A DNA stretch of 64,000 nt from Pseudomonas fluorescens NCIMB 11764 (GTDB lineage: Bacteria; Pseudomonadota; Gammaproteobacteria; Pseudomonadales; Pseudomonadaceae). Made by a program: the position numbers and the translations under genes. The DNA lies in contig NZ_CP010945.1 of assembly GCF_000293885.2 (NCBI RefSeq), forward strand, positions 62,001 to 126,000. Reading direction: 5' to 3'. Shown here in pieces: positions 53,122 through 62,411 of this stretch; the stretch's first letter is position 1; each line of letters begins with the position of its first letter. The notes beneath the pieces were generated by a model. That model was not told the DNA's origin and did no database searches. It worked only from the letters and a program-made list of their open reading frames with translations.

Positions 53122-54435
53122 ATGCTCAGATGGTGCTCGCGTTCAATCTTCCTCCAAGTGGTTCTCGGACTGGTGCTCGGCATCGTCTGCGGGCTGACCC
53201 TTCCCGAATATTCCGCCCAGCTCAAACCGCTCGGTGACGGCTTTATCAAGCTGATCAAGATGCTCATTGGTCTGATCGTGTTCTGCGTGGTGGTCAGCGG
53301 CATCAGCGGAGCCGGCGACCTGAAGAAGGTCGGGCGCATCGGCCTGAAATCGGTGATCTACTTCGAAGTGCTGACCACCATTGCCCTGGTGATTGGCCTG
53401 GTGTTCGCGTTCACCACCGGCATCGGCAGCGGCGCGAACATTCATCTGGAGCAGTTGTCCGCCGCCGACATGGGCGACATCGCCCAGCGCGGTCAGCATA
53501 TGCAAACCACCTCGCAGTTCCTGATGAACCTGATCCCGAGCTCGGTCATCGGCGCCTTCGCGGAGAACAACATTCTGCAAGTGCTGCTGTTTTCGGTGCT
53601 GTTCGGCAGCGCGCTGAACCTGGTGGGCGAAGCGGCATCGGGTATTTCCCGGTTGATCAACGAGCTCAGCCACGTGATTTTCCGCATCATGGGCATGATC
53701 GTGCGCCTGGCGCCGATCGGCGTGTTCGGCGCGATCGCTTTCACCACCAGCAAATATGGCCTGGATTCGCTGCAACACCTGGGCAGCCTGGTCGGTCTGT
53801 TTTACCTGACCTGCGTGGCGTTTGTGACACTGATTCTCGGCCTGGTGATGCGCCTTTCGGGCCTGAAGATGTGGCCCTTGCTCAAATACCTGCGTGAAGA
53901 ATTGCTGATCGTCATGGGCACCGCGTCGTCCGACGCCGTGCTGCCTCAAATCATGCGCAAGCTTGAGCATCTGGGCATCGGCAGCTCGACGGTGGGCCTG
54001 GTGATTCCAACCGGGTACTCGTTCAACCTGGACGGTTTTTCGATCTACCTGACCCTGGCCATCGTCTTCATCGCCAATGCCACCGGTACGCCGCTGGCCA
54101 TGACCGATCTGCTGACGATTCTGCTGGTGTCATTGATCACGTCCAAAGGCGCCCACGGGATTCCCGGCTCGGCGCTGGTGATTCTGGCGGCGACGCTGAC
54201 CGCGATTCCGGCGATTCCGGTGGCCGGCCTGGTGCTGGTGCTGGCGGTGGACTGGTTCATGGGCATCGGCCGCGCGCTGACCAACCTGATCGGCAACTGC
54301 GTTGCCACCGTGGCCATCGCACGCTGGGAAAAAGACATCGATATCCAACGGGCAAATAAAGTGCTTTCGGGTCAGGTCGGTTATACCTTCCAGCCGAAAA
54401 AACCGGTTGCCCCGGCGCATCAGCAGGAATTTTAA
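53122..54435 (+). CDS. Dicarboxylate/amino acid:cation symporter, DctA-like (437 aa)
   Basis: A DAACS-family inner-membrane carrier that imports C4-dicarboxylates or related acids with H+ or Na+. The family blocks are LKPLGDGFIKLIKM, SSDAVLPQIMRKLE, PTGYSFNLDGFSIY and TSKGAHGIPGSALVIL, and they resemble DctA more than GltP. About eight helices plus two re-entrant loops are expected. The substrate cannot be fixed from sequence. It is followed at 53 bp by a FadR-type regulator and then a second GntR regulator, forming a likely operon with operator-like sites upstream. Confidence 0.88.
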   Translation: MLRWCSRSIFLQVVLGLVLGIVCGLTLPEYSAQLKPLGDGFIKLIKMLIGLIVFCVVVSGISGAGDLKKVGRIGLKSVIYFEVLTTIALVIGLVFAFTTGIGSGANIHLEQLSAADMGDIAQRGQHMQTTSQFLMNLIPSSVIGAFAENNILQVLLFSVLFGSALNLVGEAASGISRLINELSHVIFRIMGMIVRLAPIGVFGAIAFTTSKYGLDSLQHLGSLVGLFYLTCVAFVTLILGLVMRLSGLKMWPLLKYLREELLIVMGTASSDAVLPQIMRKLEHLGIGSSTVGLVIPTGYSFNLDGFSIYLTLAIVFIANATGTPLAMTDLLTILLVSLITSKGAHGIPGSALVILAATLTAIPAIPVAGLVLVLAVDWFMGIGRALTNLIGNCVATVAIARWEKDIDIQRANKVLSGQVGYTFQPKKPVAPAHQQEF

Positions 54436-54488
54436 ACAACATGTGCCTGCCTGCGGGCGGGCACATTCATCGCGACTTGGAGCGAACA

Positions 54489-55193
54489 GTGATTACCTCG
54501 TCAACCGTCGTCAATTCAGTGGTAGAAAAACTTCGGGCCGCCCTGGCCCGTGGTCAGTGGCGCTCCGGCGAAATGTTGCCGGGCCAGCGTGAACTGGCCG
54601 AGCAACTGGGCATCAGCCGCCCTAGCCTGCGCGAAGCGGTGATCGTGCTGGAGACCCTCGGCCTGGTGCGTTCGATGCCCGGCAAAGGCGTGGTGGTGCT
54701 GGACGCCCATCTGAGTGACAGCCAAAGCCACGACAGCGCGGTGGCCGGTGCAAGCCTCGAAGATGTGCTGCAACTGCGCTACACCCTTGAGCCGTTTATC
54801 GTCGGCCTGGTGGCGCAATCCATCAGCAGCAAGGAAGTCGGGCAACTGCGCCTGACGTTGATGGACATGCGCGAAGCCCTGGAGGCCAACGACAGCGAGG
54901 CGGGCGTAAACGCCTACATCGCCTTCCACGAAGAGCTGTTCACCCTGACCTCGAACCCGATCTTCCAGAGCGTGGTGCAGCAGACGAGCAATGCCCTCAA
55001 GCAAAGCGCACAGGTGTTGCGCAACTCCCCCGAGCATCTGGCTGAGCGTCTGGAAGAGAACGAAGCCGTGGTGCGCGCGATTCGCAGCAAGAACAGCGCC
55101 CAGGCCAGTGCCGAAATGCGCCGCCATATCCTTCGCGAAGGAAAGCGGATGGGCATCGAATTGAATATTCCGGACGACAACCTCGGCAGTTGA
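54489..55193 (+). CDS. FadR-subfamily GntR transcription regulator (234 aa)
   Basis: The N-terminal winged HTH (about 1-70) reads PGQRELAEQLGISRPSLREA. The C-terminal FCD ligand-binding domain (about 80-225) has the His of FHEELF, but the usual second metal His is replaced: LEENEAVVRAI has Asn where a His normally stands. The metal-dependent effector site is therefore possibly lost. The start is GTG 54489 (MITSSTVVN) with GGAG; a longer frame upstream is less likely. Best candidate to bind the two operator sites before the symporter. Confidence 0.85.
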   Translation: MITSSTVVNSVVEKLRAALARGQWRSGEMLPGQRELAEQLGISRPSLREAVIVLETLGLVRSMPGKGVVVLDAHLSDSQSHDSAVAGASLEDVLQLRYTLEPFIVGLVAQSISSKEVGQLRLTLMDMREALEANDSEAGVNAYIAFHEELFTLTSNPIFQSVVQQTSNALKQSAQVLRNSPEHLAERLEENEAVVRAIRSKNSAQASAEMRRHILREGKRMGIELNIPDDNLGS

Positions 55194-55217
55194 AACCTAT
55201 AAAACCGGAGACAGGCC

Positions 55218-55907
55218 ATGAACAGCTTCGCTTCACCACACACTCTTGTCGCCCTGCCCTTTTCTCCGCCGGCGGATGATCTCTACTCGCGAGTCTTCGA
55301 CGCCATTCTCGAGCAACGCCTCCATGCTGCCAGCCGCTTTACTGAAGAGAGCCTGGCGCAAATGTTCGGTGTTCGCCGCAGTGAGATTCGCGGGGTGTTG
55401 ACGCAACTGTCCCATCAGCAGGTCATCGTCCTTCGGGCCAACCATCGCCCCCGCGTCGCCATGCTCGATAGCGAGTTGATTCGGCAGACACTGCATGCCC
55501 GGCGGTTGACTGAGACCATGGTGGTGCGGCTGGCGTGCCAGCAGCCCCGGTCACAGGACTTGAAATGTCTACGAGCCCTGATCGATAGCGAGCGTCACTG
55601 TGCAGCGCGTGGGTCGGCGATTCGGTTGTCGGGGGAGTTTCATCTGAAGTTGGCGGAAATGGCGGGGAATGCACCATTGGCGCATTTTCTGGGCAGCCTT
55701 GTGCCCCTGTCTTCGCTGGCGATTGCGCAGGTTGAGGTGCAGGTGGAGGGTTATTGCGATTGGCAGGTGCATGCAGGGATTCTGGATGCAGTAGAGCGTA
55801 GCGAGGCAGTCAAGGCGGTCATGCTGCTCAGCAGGCATCTGGATTATCTGGAGGAAACATTGCTGAGCACGGGACCGGGCCTGAGCCAGAATCGTGTTGC
55901 GGGTTAG
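55218..55907 (+). CDS. Second GntR/FCD-type transcription regulator (229 aa)
   Basis: The winged HTH region reads TEESLAQMFGVRRSEIRGV (about 42-60), a divergent GntR helix. The FCD domain keeps three His residues in FHLKLAEMAG, VHAGILDAVE and SRHLDYLEE, so metal binding is likely. The start has a GGAGACAGGCC site. It is 24 bp after the first regulator, so they are probably co-transcribed. The 3' half is richer in A/T than its neighbours. Confidence 0.85.
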   Translation: MNSFASPHTLVALPFSPPADDLYSRVFDAILEQRLHAASRFTEESLAQMFGVRRSEIRGVLTQLSHQQVIVLRANHRPRVAMLDSELIRQTLHARRLTETMVVRLACQQPRSQDLKCLRALIDSERHCAARGSAIRLSGEFHLKLAEMAGNAPLAHFLGSLVPLSSLAIAQVEVQVEGYCDWQVHAGILDAVERSEAVKAVMLLSRHLDYLEETLLSTGPGLSQNRVAG

Positions 55908-55913
55908 ATCGCC

Positions 55914-55933
55914 ATCGCGGGCAAGCCCGCGAT
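55914..55933. repeat. REP hairpin between the regulator gene and yjiA
   Basis: ATCGCGGGCAAGCCCGCGAT is a perfect palindrome with an AA interruption, 7 bp after the regulator stop. It could stop both converging genes. Confidence 0.65.
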
Positions 55934-55960
55934 AGCGTCATCACTGACGCTACACATATT

Positions 55961-56932
55961 TCAGCCCGCGGCCACCCGCGCAAAGCCCTCTCGAATTTTC
56001 TCTTCCGGCAGATCATCGGCGATAAACACGATCACGCTTTCACGCGCCTCGCCGTCCGCCCATTCCGTATCCCAATCGAATCCGTACAACTTCAGCACAC
56101 CCTGAAATACCATCCGCCGCGGCTCACCGAGAATGCTCAACACACCTTTGTAGCGCAGCAGTTGCTTGCCATGATCTTCCAGCAGTTCGTTCATGAACTC
56201 GCTGAGCTTGTCGATATCCAGCGGCTTGTCAGTGCGCAGCACCAGGCTGGAAATGCGGTCGATGGAAGGCGCCTTGCTGACCGGGCGCAAACTCACGCCG
56301 CCACCCAGGTCGGCATTGAGATTGAAACCACGCACGTCGAGCAATTCGGCCAGGTCGATCTTGCCGTGGTCGACCACGCGGATAGGCGCGCGACGGTTGA
56401 TGCGGGTCAGGCGTTCGCTTAATGCGGTGAACGTTGGCTCGTCCACCAGATCGCGCTTGCTCACCAGCAAGCGGTCGGCAAAACCGATTTGTGCCTGGGC
56501 GATGGTTTGGGTCAGATGAGTATCGGCATGCGCCGCGTCGACCAGGGTGATGATGCCATCGAGGATGTAACGCTCGCGCAATTCTTCGTCGATGAAAAAG
56601 GTTTGCGCCACGGGGGCCGGATCCGCCAGGCCGGTGCACTCGATCACCAGGCGGTCGAAGGCGATTTCACCGCTGTCCAGGCGTTCGAGCAACAGGTAAA
56701 GCGCCTTGGTCAGGTCAGTGTGAATCGTGCAGCAGACGCAGCCGTTGGACAGCGTCATCACTTGCACCGGCTCATCACCCAACAGTTGGGTGTCGATGCC
56801 GGCGTCGCTGAATTCGTTTTCGATCACGGCAATTTTCAGGCCGTGCTCGGTTTTGAGCAGGTGGCGCAGCAGCGTGGTCTTGCCGGCGCCAAGGAAGCCG
56901 CTGAGGATTGTTACCGGGATGGGAGAGGACAA
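55961..56932 (-). CDS. yjiA: YjiA-type CobW/COG0523 GTPase (323 aa)
   Basis: A P-loop GTPase of the metal-chaperone family. Walker A is SGFLGAGKTTLLRH, the metal-binding Cys motif is SNGCVCCTIHTDL, and the G4-type motif is VSKRDLVDE. A CobW C-terminal domain follows (about 225-320). In E. coli yjiA is adjacent to btsT/yjiX; here it lies next to ybdD-cstA, separated by a REPIN. A role in metal supply to or regulation of that transporter is an inference. Confidence 0.93.
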   Translation of the reverse strand: MSSPIPVTILSGFLGAGKTTLLRHLLKTEHGLKIAVIENEFSDAGIDTQLLGDEPVQVMTLSNGCVCCTIHTDLTKALYLLLERLDSGEIAFDRLVIECTGLADPAPVAQTFFIDEELRERYILDGIITLVDAAHADTHLTQTIAQAQIGFADRLLVSKRDLVDEPTFTALSERLTRINRRAPIRVVDHGKIDLAELLDVRGFNLNADLGGGVSLRPVSKAPSIDRISSLVLRTDKPLDIDKLSEFMNELLEDHGKQLLRYKGVLSILGEPRRMVFQGVLKLYGFDWDTEWADGEARESVIVFIADDLPEEKIREGFARVAAG

Positions 56933-56978
56933 ACTGGATCTCCTGTCTCACAAAGTTAAAGTATCAACACAAAATAAA

Positions 56979-57068
56979 TGTGGGAGCTTGCCTGCCAGCG
57001 ATGGCGGACTGTCAATCAACAAGGATGTTGAATGTTCAGCCGCCATCGCTGGCAGGTTAGCTCCCACA
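56979..57068. repeat. REPIN, GCCAGCGATGGCGG class
   Basis: TGTGGGAGCTTGCCTGCCAGCG at 56979 pairs with CGCTGGCAGGTTAGCTCCCACA ending at 57068; the inner arms GATGGCGGA / CCGCCATC also pair. It lies in the yjiA-ybdD gap, where the genes are otherwise co-directional. Confidence 0.87.
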
Positions 57069-57095
57069 GGGGTTGCTGCTAATCCGGCAACCGGG

Positions 57096-57293
57096 TCAAC
57101 AGCACTTGGGCCCACCCTTGCCACCGTAACGGGCTTCCTGACGTTCCCGGAAGAACATTTCGTAGCTCATCACCGGTTTGTCCGGGTGTTTGCTCTGCAT
57201 GTGCTCGACGTAGTTGTCGTAGTCGGGCATGCCGACCATCAGGCGCGCGGCCTGACCGAGGTATTTACCGAGGCGACTCAGGTCATTGAACAT
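57096..57293 (-). CDS. ybdD: YbdD/YjiX family small protein (65 aa)
   Basis: A short conserved protein, [20 protein letters not shown] at the start and GGKGGPKCC at the end. The family is found directly after cstA/btsT genes and is needed for their transport activity in E. coli. It is 14 bp after cstA and very likely co-transcribed with it. Confidence 0.94.
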   Translation of the reverse strand: MFNDLSRLGKYLGQAARLMVGMPDYDNYVEHMQSKHPDKPVMSYEMFFRERQEARYGGKGGPKCC

Positions 57294-57307
57294 CGTGCAT
57301 TCCTCGA

Positions 57308-59374
57308 TTACGCATCAGGCAGCGCCTGGAACGGTGCTTCTTTATCCGTACGCTCCTTGGTACCCCAGGCGGAAATACCGACCTTGAGCGCATAGAACAG
57401 GATACTGAAGACCACAAACAGGAACAGTGCCGTCAGCGTTGCGTTGGTGTAGGCATTGAAGATCACGTGTTGCATCTGAGTGATGTCCTTGGCCGGGGCG
57501 AGGATCTGACCGTTGGCCAGCGCATCGCTGTATTTCTTCGCCAGCGACAGGAAGCCGATCGCCGGGTTGGCGTCGAACAGCTTGATGAAGCCGGCCGTGG
57601 TGGTGCAGATCAGCAGCCATACTGCCGGGAGCATCGTGACCCAGACGTAGCGTTGACGTTTCATTTTGATCAGCACGACGGTGCCGAGCATCAGCGCGAT
57701 ACCGGCCAGCATCTGGTTGGATATACCAAACAGCGGCCACAAGGTGTTGATGCCGCCCAGCGGATCGATCACGCCCTGGTACAGCAACCAGCCCCACATC
57801 GCCACGCAACCGGCGGTGGCGATCAGGTTGGCCGTCCAGGATTCGGTGCGTTTCAGCGCCGGTACGAAGGAGCCAAGCAAGTCCTGGAGCATGAAGCGTC
57901 CGGCACGGGTACCGGCGTCTACCGCGGTCAGGATGAACAGCGCTTCGAACAGGATCGCGAAGTGGTACCAGAACGCCATGGTGTTTTCACCCGGCAGGAC
58001 ACTGTGCAGGATCTGCGCGATACCGACCGCCAGGGTCGGCGCACCGCCCGCGCGGGCCAGAATGGTAGTTTCACCGATGTCCTTGGCCACTGCTTGCAGC
58101 GCTTCCGGAGTAATTGCAAAACCCCAACTGCTGACGGTTTGAGCCACAGCCACCACATCACCACCGACGACTGCCGCTGGACTGTTCATGGCGAAGTAGA
58201 CGCCCGGCTCGATCACCGACGCGGCGACCATCGCCATGATGGCGACGAAGGATTCCATCAGCATGGCGCCGTAACCGATGTAACGGGAGTTGACTTCGTT
58301 ATCCAGCAGTTTTGGCGTGGTGCCGGACGAGATCAGTGCGTGGAAACCCGAGACCGCGCCACAGGCGATGGTGATGAACAGGAACGGGAACAGACCGCCC
58401 TTCCACACCGGACCAGTGCCATCGACGAACTGGGTCAATGCCGGCATTTTCAGCTCTGGCATGGTGATCAGGATGCCGATCGCCAGAGCCACGATGGTGC
58501 CGATTTTCAGGAACGTCGACAGGTAGTCACGTGGCGCCAGGATCAGCCAGACCGGTAACGAGGCGGCCACGAAACCGTAACCGACCAGCATCCACGTAAT
58601 CTGGACGCCATTGAAGGTGAACGCCTTGGCCCAGACCGGATCGGCAGCAATCTGCCCGCCCAGCCAGATCGACCCCAGCAGCAGCAATACGCCGACCACG
58701 GAGATTTCACCGATACGACCCGGACGGATGTAGCGCATGTAAATGCCCATGAACATCGCGATCGGGATGGTCGCCATCACCGTGAAAATACCCCACGGGC
58801 TCTCGGCCAGGGCTTTGACCACGATCAGCGCCAGCACCGCGAGGATGATGATCATGATCAGGAAGCAGCCGAACAGCGCGATGGTGCCGGGGATGCGGCC
58901 CATTTCTTCACGGACCATATCGCCCAGGGAGCGACCGTTGCGGCGGGTGGACATGAACAGGACCATGAAGTCCTGAACCGCACCGGCCAGCACCACGCCG
59001 GCAATCAGCCACAGCGTGCCGGGCAAGTAGCCCATCTGCGCCGCCAATACCGGACCGACCAGCGGACCTGCGCCGGCGATGGCCGCGAAATGGTGACCGA
59101 AGAGGATGTGTTTGTTGGTCGGTACGTAGTCCAGACCGTCGTTGTTGAGCACGGCGGGGGTGGCCCGTCGCGAATCGAGTTGCATCACATTGTTAGCGAT
59201 GAACAGACTGTAGTAACGGTACGCAACCAGATAAATGGCCACGGCGGCGACCACAATCCACAAGGCATTGATTGCCTCGCCGCGACGCAATGCCACTACA
59301 CCAAGGGCGCACGCGCCTACGATTGCCAGCAGCAGCCAGGGTAGGTGGCGTAGCAGGCTATTATTATTTTTCAT
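57308..59374 (-). CDS. cstA: Carbon-starvation pyruvate/peptide transporter CstA (688 aa)
   Basis: A large inner-membrane protein with about 16-18 helices. CstA-family members import pyruvate or peptides when carbon is scarce. The CstA block ([20 protein letters not shown]) and the C-terminal [20 protein letters not shown] region ([18 protein letters not shown]) are present. The start 59374 ([11 protein letters not shown]) has a GGAATAAAA site; the longer frame to 59446 lacks one. It forms the cstA-ybdD-(yjiA) unit on the minus strand. Regulation by the adjacent GntR genes is not shown. Confidence 0.95.
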   Translation of the reverse strand: MKNNNSLLRHLPWLLLAIVGACALGVVALRRGEAINALWIVVAAVAIYLVAYRYYSLFIANNVMQLDSRRATPAVLNNDGLDYVPTNKHILFGHHFAAIAGAGPLVGPVLAAQMGYLPGTLWLIAGVVLAGAVQDFMVLFMSTRRNGRSLGDMVREEMGRIPGTIALFGCFLIMIIILAVLALIVVKALAESPWGIFTVMATIPIAMFMGIYMRYIRPGRIGEISVVGVLLLLGSIWLGGQIAADPVWAKAFTFNGVQITWMLVGYGFVAASLPVWLILAPRDYLSTFLKIGTIVALAIGILITMPELKMPALTQFVDGTGPVWKGGLFPFLFITIACGAVSGFHALISSGTTPKLLDNEVNSRYIGYGAMLMESFVAIMAMVAASVIEPGVYFAMNSPAAVVGGDVVAVAQTVSSWGFAITPEALQAVAKDIGETTILARAGGAPTLAVGIAQILHSVLPGENTMAFWYHFAILFEALFILTAVDAGTRAGRFMLQDLLGSFVPALKRTESWTANLIATAGCVAMWGWLLYQGVIDPLGGINTLWPLFGISNQMLAGIALMLGTVVLIKMKRQRYVWVTMLPAVWLLICTTTAGFIKLFDANPAIGFLSLAKKYSDALANGQILAPAKDITQMQHVIFNAYTNATLTALFLFVVFSILFYALKVGISAWGTKERTDKEAPFQALPDA

Positions 59375-59532
59375 TTTTTTATTCCAGCCAGGGTGGACAA
59401 GAAAGACAGCCACCCCGAGTTTAGCTCGGCTGACGGCAAAGGCCATACCCCGACGTTGGTCTGGACGCCCTCTGGGCTGGCAGGCTTTGACAATGCGGGT
59501 CTATAGTCAGCGAACATTCAGAGGATTGCGCC

Positions 59533-59901
59533 ATGAGTGAACACCCTGCCGATCGCCGCCGCTTCAAACGTATTGAGTTCGACGCCCGAACAGAGCTGTG
59601 CCAAGGGGACTTCATCTGGCCAGTGAAGTTGATTGACCTGTCACTCAAGGGGTTGCTGATCGAAAAACCCGAGCCGTGGCTGGGCGATCGGGCAAAGGCT
59701 TTTTCCGTCGACATTCATCTGAATAAAGACGTCGAGATCAAGATGGATGTGCAGCTAACGCACGACGATCACGGCCAGCTGGGTTTCGTCTGCCGACACA
59801 TCAGCCTGGATTCCATCGAGCGCCTGCGGCGGTTGATCGAACTCAATCTGGGGGATCAGAAGGCGATGGAGCGGGAATTGGGTGCGCTTATAGAGGTGTG
59901 A
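59533..59901 (+). CDS. PilZ-domain c-di-GMP receptor, MapZ-like (122 aa)
   Basis: A single PilZ domain with the c-di-GMP signatures RRRFKR (residues 8-13; RxxxR) and DLSLKGLL (DxSxxG). The PAO1 gene at this place, PA4608 (MapZ), inhibits the CheR1 methyltransferase when c-di-GMP is bound; the same role here is inferred from context and domain. The start follows GAGGATTGCGCC. It is divergent from cstA and convergent with radA. Confidence 0.88.
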   Translation: MSEHPADRRRFKRIEFDARTELCQGDFIWPVKLIDLSLKGLLIEKPEPWLGDRAKAFSVDIHLNKDVEIKMDVQLTHDDHGQLGFVCRHISLDSIERLRRLIELNLGDQKAMERELGALIEV

Positions 59902-59908
59902 ACATGCC

Positions 59909-59940
59909 ATTGCAGGAGCCCGCTTGCTGGCTCCTGCAAT
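59909..59940. terminator. Perfect hairpin between the PilZ gene and radA
   Basis: ATTGCAGGAGCC-CGCTTGCT-GGCTCCTGCAAT, a 12-bp perfect stem, 7 bp after the PilZ stop and 8 bp after the radA stop. It could end both transcripts or be a REP half. Confidence 0.55.
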
Positions 59941-59948
59941 GATGGAGG

Positions 59949-61316
59949 TTATTCGAACAATGCGTCGAGAGCCTGTTCCAGACGCGTCACGGCAATAATC
60001 TGCAACCCCGGCGGCGCCTCTTTCGGCGCGTTGCCCTTGGGCACAATGGCCCGTTTGAAGCCGTGCTTGGCGGCTTCCTTCAAACGCTCCTGACCGCTGG
60101 GCACCGGGCGCACTTCGCCAGACAAACCGACTTCACCGAACACCAGCAGATCATGGGGCAGTGGCCGGTTGCGCAAACTGGACATGACCGCCGCCATCAG
60201 CGCCAGGTCCGAAGCGGTTTCCAACACCTTCACGCCACCCACCACGTTGAGGAACACGTCCTGATCGTGGGTCGGAATGCCGCCATGGCGGTGCAGTACT
60301 GCCAGCAACATCGCCAGCCGGTTCTGATCCAGTCCCAGCGTGACGCGGCGCGGGTTGGCCAAATGGCTGTCATCCACCAGCGCCTGGACTTCCACCAGCA
60401 TCGGTCGGGTCCCTTCCCACGTCGCCATGACCACACTGCCCGGTACTTCTTCCTGAGCACGGGTCAGAAAAATCGCCGACGGATTGGACACTTCCTTCAA
60501 GCCCTTGTCGGTCATGCCGAACACGCCCAGTTCGTTGACTGCACCGAAACGGTTCTTCACCGCCCGCAACAAGCGCAAGCGACCGTCGGATTCACCCTCG
60601 AAATACAGCACGGTATCGACCATGTGCTCCAGCACGCGCGGACCGGCCAGCGCACCTTCTTTCGTCACGTGGCCAACCAGAAAAATCGCCGTGCCGCTCT
60701 GCTTGGCGTAGCGCACCAGCAATGCCGCGCTCTCCCGAACCTGGGACACGCCGCCCGGTGCCGATTGCAGTTGCTCGGTGAAGATCGTCTGAATCGAGTC
60801 GATCACCATGACCTTGGGCTTTTCGACCCGGGCAGTGGCGATGATGGTTTCGATGCAGGTTTCGGTCATGACGCGCAGTTGATCCTGCGGCAATCCAAGA
60901 CGCCGGGCGCGCATGGCCACCTGTTGCTGGGACTCTTCGCCGGTGACATACAGCGCCGGCATGCTTTTGGCGAGGTTGCACAAGGTTTGCAAAAGAATGG
61001 TTGATTTGCCGATGCCGGGGTCACCGCCGATCAGCACCACCGAACCGTCCACCAGACCGCCACCCAAGACCCGGTCCAGTTCACTGGACGCGGTGGAAAA
61101 GCGCGGTATTTCCTCGACGCTGACTTCGGCCAGGGTCTTGATCTGCGCCTGTTGGCCGGTCCAGCCGGTGCGACCGCTGGGGGCCGCAGCCCCGCCGCTC
61201 TCGACCATGGTTTCGGTCAAGGTGTTCCAGGCCCCGCACTCGCCGCACTGGCCGGCCCACTTGGGGAAGGTTGAGCCGCACTCGGTGCAGCCGTACATGC
61301 GTTTGGCCTTGGCCAT
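59949..61316 (-). CDS. radA: DNA repair protein RadA (455 aa)
   Basis: A RecA-like ATPase helping branch migration and D-loop processing during recombination repair. It has an N-terminal four-Cys zinc finger CTECGSTF...CGECGAW, Walker A GGDPGIGKSTIL, the RadA-specific KNRFGAVNELGVF, and a C-terminal Lon-like S16 domain without catalytic residues. The start 61316 was chosen over a longer frame; length matches the family. It is preceded by the A+T-rich gap that leads to mscL. Confidence 0.97.
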   Translation of the reverse strand: MAKAKRMYGCTECGSTFPKWAGQCGECGAWNTLTETMVESGGAAAPSGRTGWTGQQAQIKTLAEVSVEEIPRFSTASSELDRVLGGGLVDGSVVLIGGDPGIGKSTILLQTLCNLAKSMPALYVTGEESQQQVAMRARRLGLPQDQLRVMTETCIETIIATARVEKPKVMVIDSIQTIFTEQLQSAPGGVSQVRESAALLVRYAKQSGTAIFLVGHVTKEGALAGPRVLEHMVDTVLYFEGESDGRLRLLRAVKNRFGAVNELGVFGMTDKGLKEVSNPSAIFLTRAQEEVPGSVVMATWEGTRPMLVEVQALVDDSHLANPRRVTLGLDQNRLAMLLAVLHRHGGIPTHDQDVFLNVVGGVKVLETASDLALMAAVMSSLRNRPLPHDLLVFGEVGLSGEVRPVPSGQERLKEAAKHGFKRAIVPKGNAPKEAPPGLQIIAVTRLEQALDALFE

Positions 61317-61951
61317 CTGAACTCCCGGCAAAAAACGCGATGATAGCTCAGCTGGACTGATTCGGCGCGAAGCAGTTGCCCAATGAAACTTGGGCCGAAA
61401 CTTTTACGATTGCCGGGACTGTCGAGTGACGGCACACAAATCTGTACAACTTTGCGTATCGACACTCCCATTAAAATCCGGACGGCCCTTTCAACAACAT
61501 TGAAAAGCTGTACAAACCATTTAAATCTCGCTTGGAAAACGTACAACATATTCTTCAATATTATTGTCTTGGCAAGACACACCAACTTACTGGCAATTTA
61601 ACAGCATGTACAACTTGCCCTGAACCGACGGCTTATACACTCCAACTAACAATGTAAAACTTCAGAGCTCCTATTACTCAATACAACAAGTCGACATCCA
61701 TTCAACCGCTTCCCTTTCAAACTTTGAAACGATCCGACTATTAGCAGGCCGAACAGGCTGACACCGATAAAGCACGTCCCCGCAATGAAACGGTCACCAC
61801 GGACAGATCGCAAGGATGATGGCATTTTGTAAACTTTTTTTCGACGACCCGGTCGATAGCAGGCAAGCTCTGTAAGCAGTTGTTTCGGGCGAGAAGCCTT
61901 TGGCTGATTTACACTGCATTACCAACCTCATCTGTAACAAGGAAATAACCT
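61317..61951. other. A+T-rich divergent gap with repeated TGTACAAC words, no gene
   Basis: A 635-bp region between radA and mscL. It is visibly richer in A and T than its neighbours. It contains TGTACAAC (61443), TGTACAAA (61509), CGTACAAC (61540), TGTACAAC (61608) and TGTAAAAC (61653), all in the same direction. An open frame of 72 codons at 61383-61601 has no ribosome-binding site and no recognisable product. The mscL and radA promoters must lie here. Confidence 0.65.
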
Positions 61952-62368
61952 ATGGGCGTGATAAGTGAGTTCAAGGCCTTCGCGGTCAAAGGCAACGTGG
62001 TCGACATGGCCGTCGGGATCATCATAGGCGCCGCTTTCGGCAAGATCGTTTCGTCTTTTGTCGGCGATGTGGTCATGCCGCCAATCGGCCTGCTGATCGG
62101 TGGGGTGGACTTCAGTGACCTGGCCATTACGCTCAAGGCTGCCAACGGGGACATTCCCGCGGTGGTGCTGGCGTACGGTAAATTCATTCAGAGCATGATC
62201 GACTTCATCATCGTCGCGTTCGCGATCTTCATGGGCGTCAAAGCCATCAACCGCTTGAAGCGCGAAGAGGCCGTTGCGCCCACCCTGCCGCCTGTTCCGA
62301 CCAAGGAAGAAGAGCTGCTGGGTGAGATCCGCGATCTGCTGAAGGCCCAGAACAATCGGCCTGAATGA
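61952..62368 (+). CDS. mscL: Large-conductance mechanosensitive channel MscL (138 aa)
   Basis: A homopentameric emergency valve that opens under hypo-osmotic shock. It shows the N-terminal helix [21 protein letters not shown], the pore helix TM1 ([21 protein letters not shown]) and TM2 (about 75-100), followed by a charged C-terminal helix bundle. The start has AAGGAAATAACC. The terminator that follows is shared with fpr. Confidence 0.97.
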   Translation: MGVISEFKAFAVKGNVVDMAVGIIIGAAFGKIVSSFVGDVVMPPIGLLIGGVDFSDLAITLKAANGDIPAVVLAYGKFIQSMIDFIIVAFAIFMGVKAINRLKREEAVAPTLPPVPTKEEELLGEIRDLLKAQNNRPE

Positions 62369-62379
62369 TCTGATGCACG

Positions 62380-62411
62380 CAAAAACGGCGCCTTCGTGGC
62401 GCCGTTTTTTT
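62380..62411. terminator. Bidirectional terminator of mscL and fpr
   Basis: AAAAACGGCGCC-TTCGT-GGCGCCGTTTTTT, with A-run/T-run symmetry. It reaches the fpr stop codon. Confidence 0.9.

Noticed and set aside
61383..61601. 72-codon open frame in the radA-mscL gap
   Set aside because: No ribosome-binding site, no recognisable product and unusual composition; kept only as a note in the gap entry.
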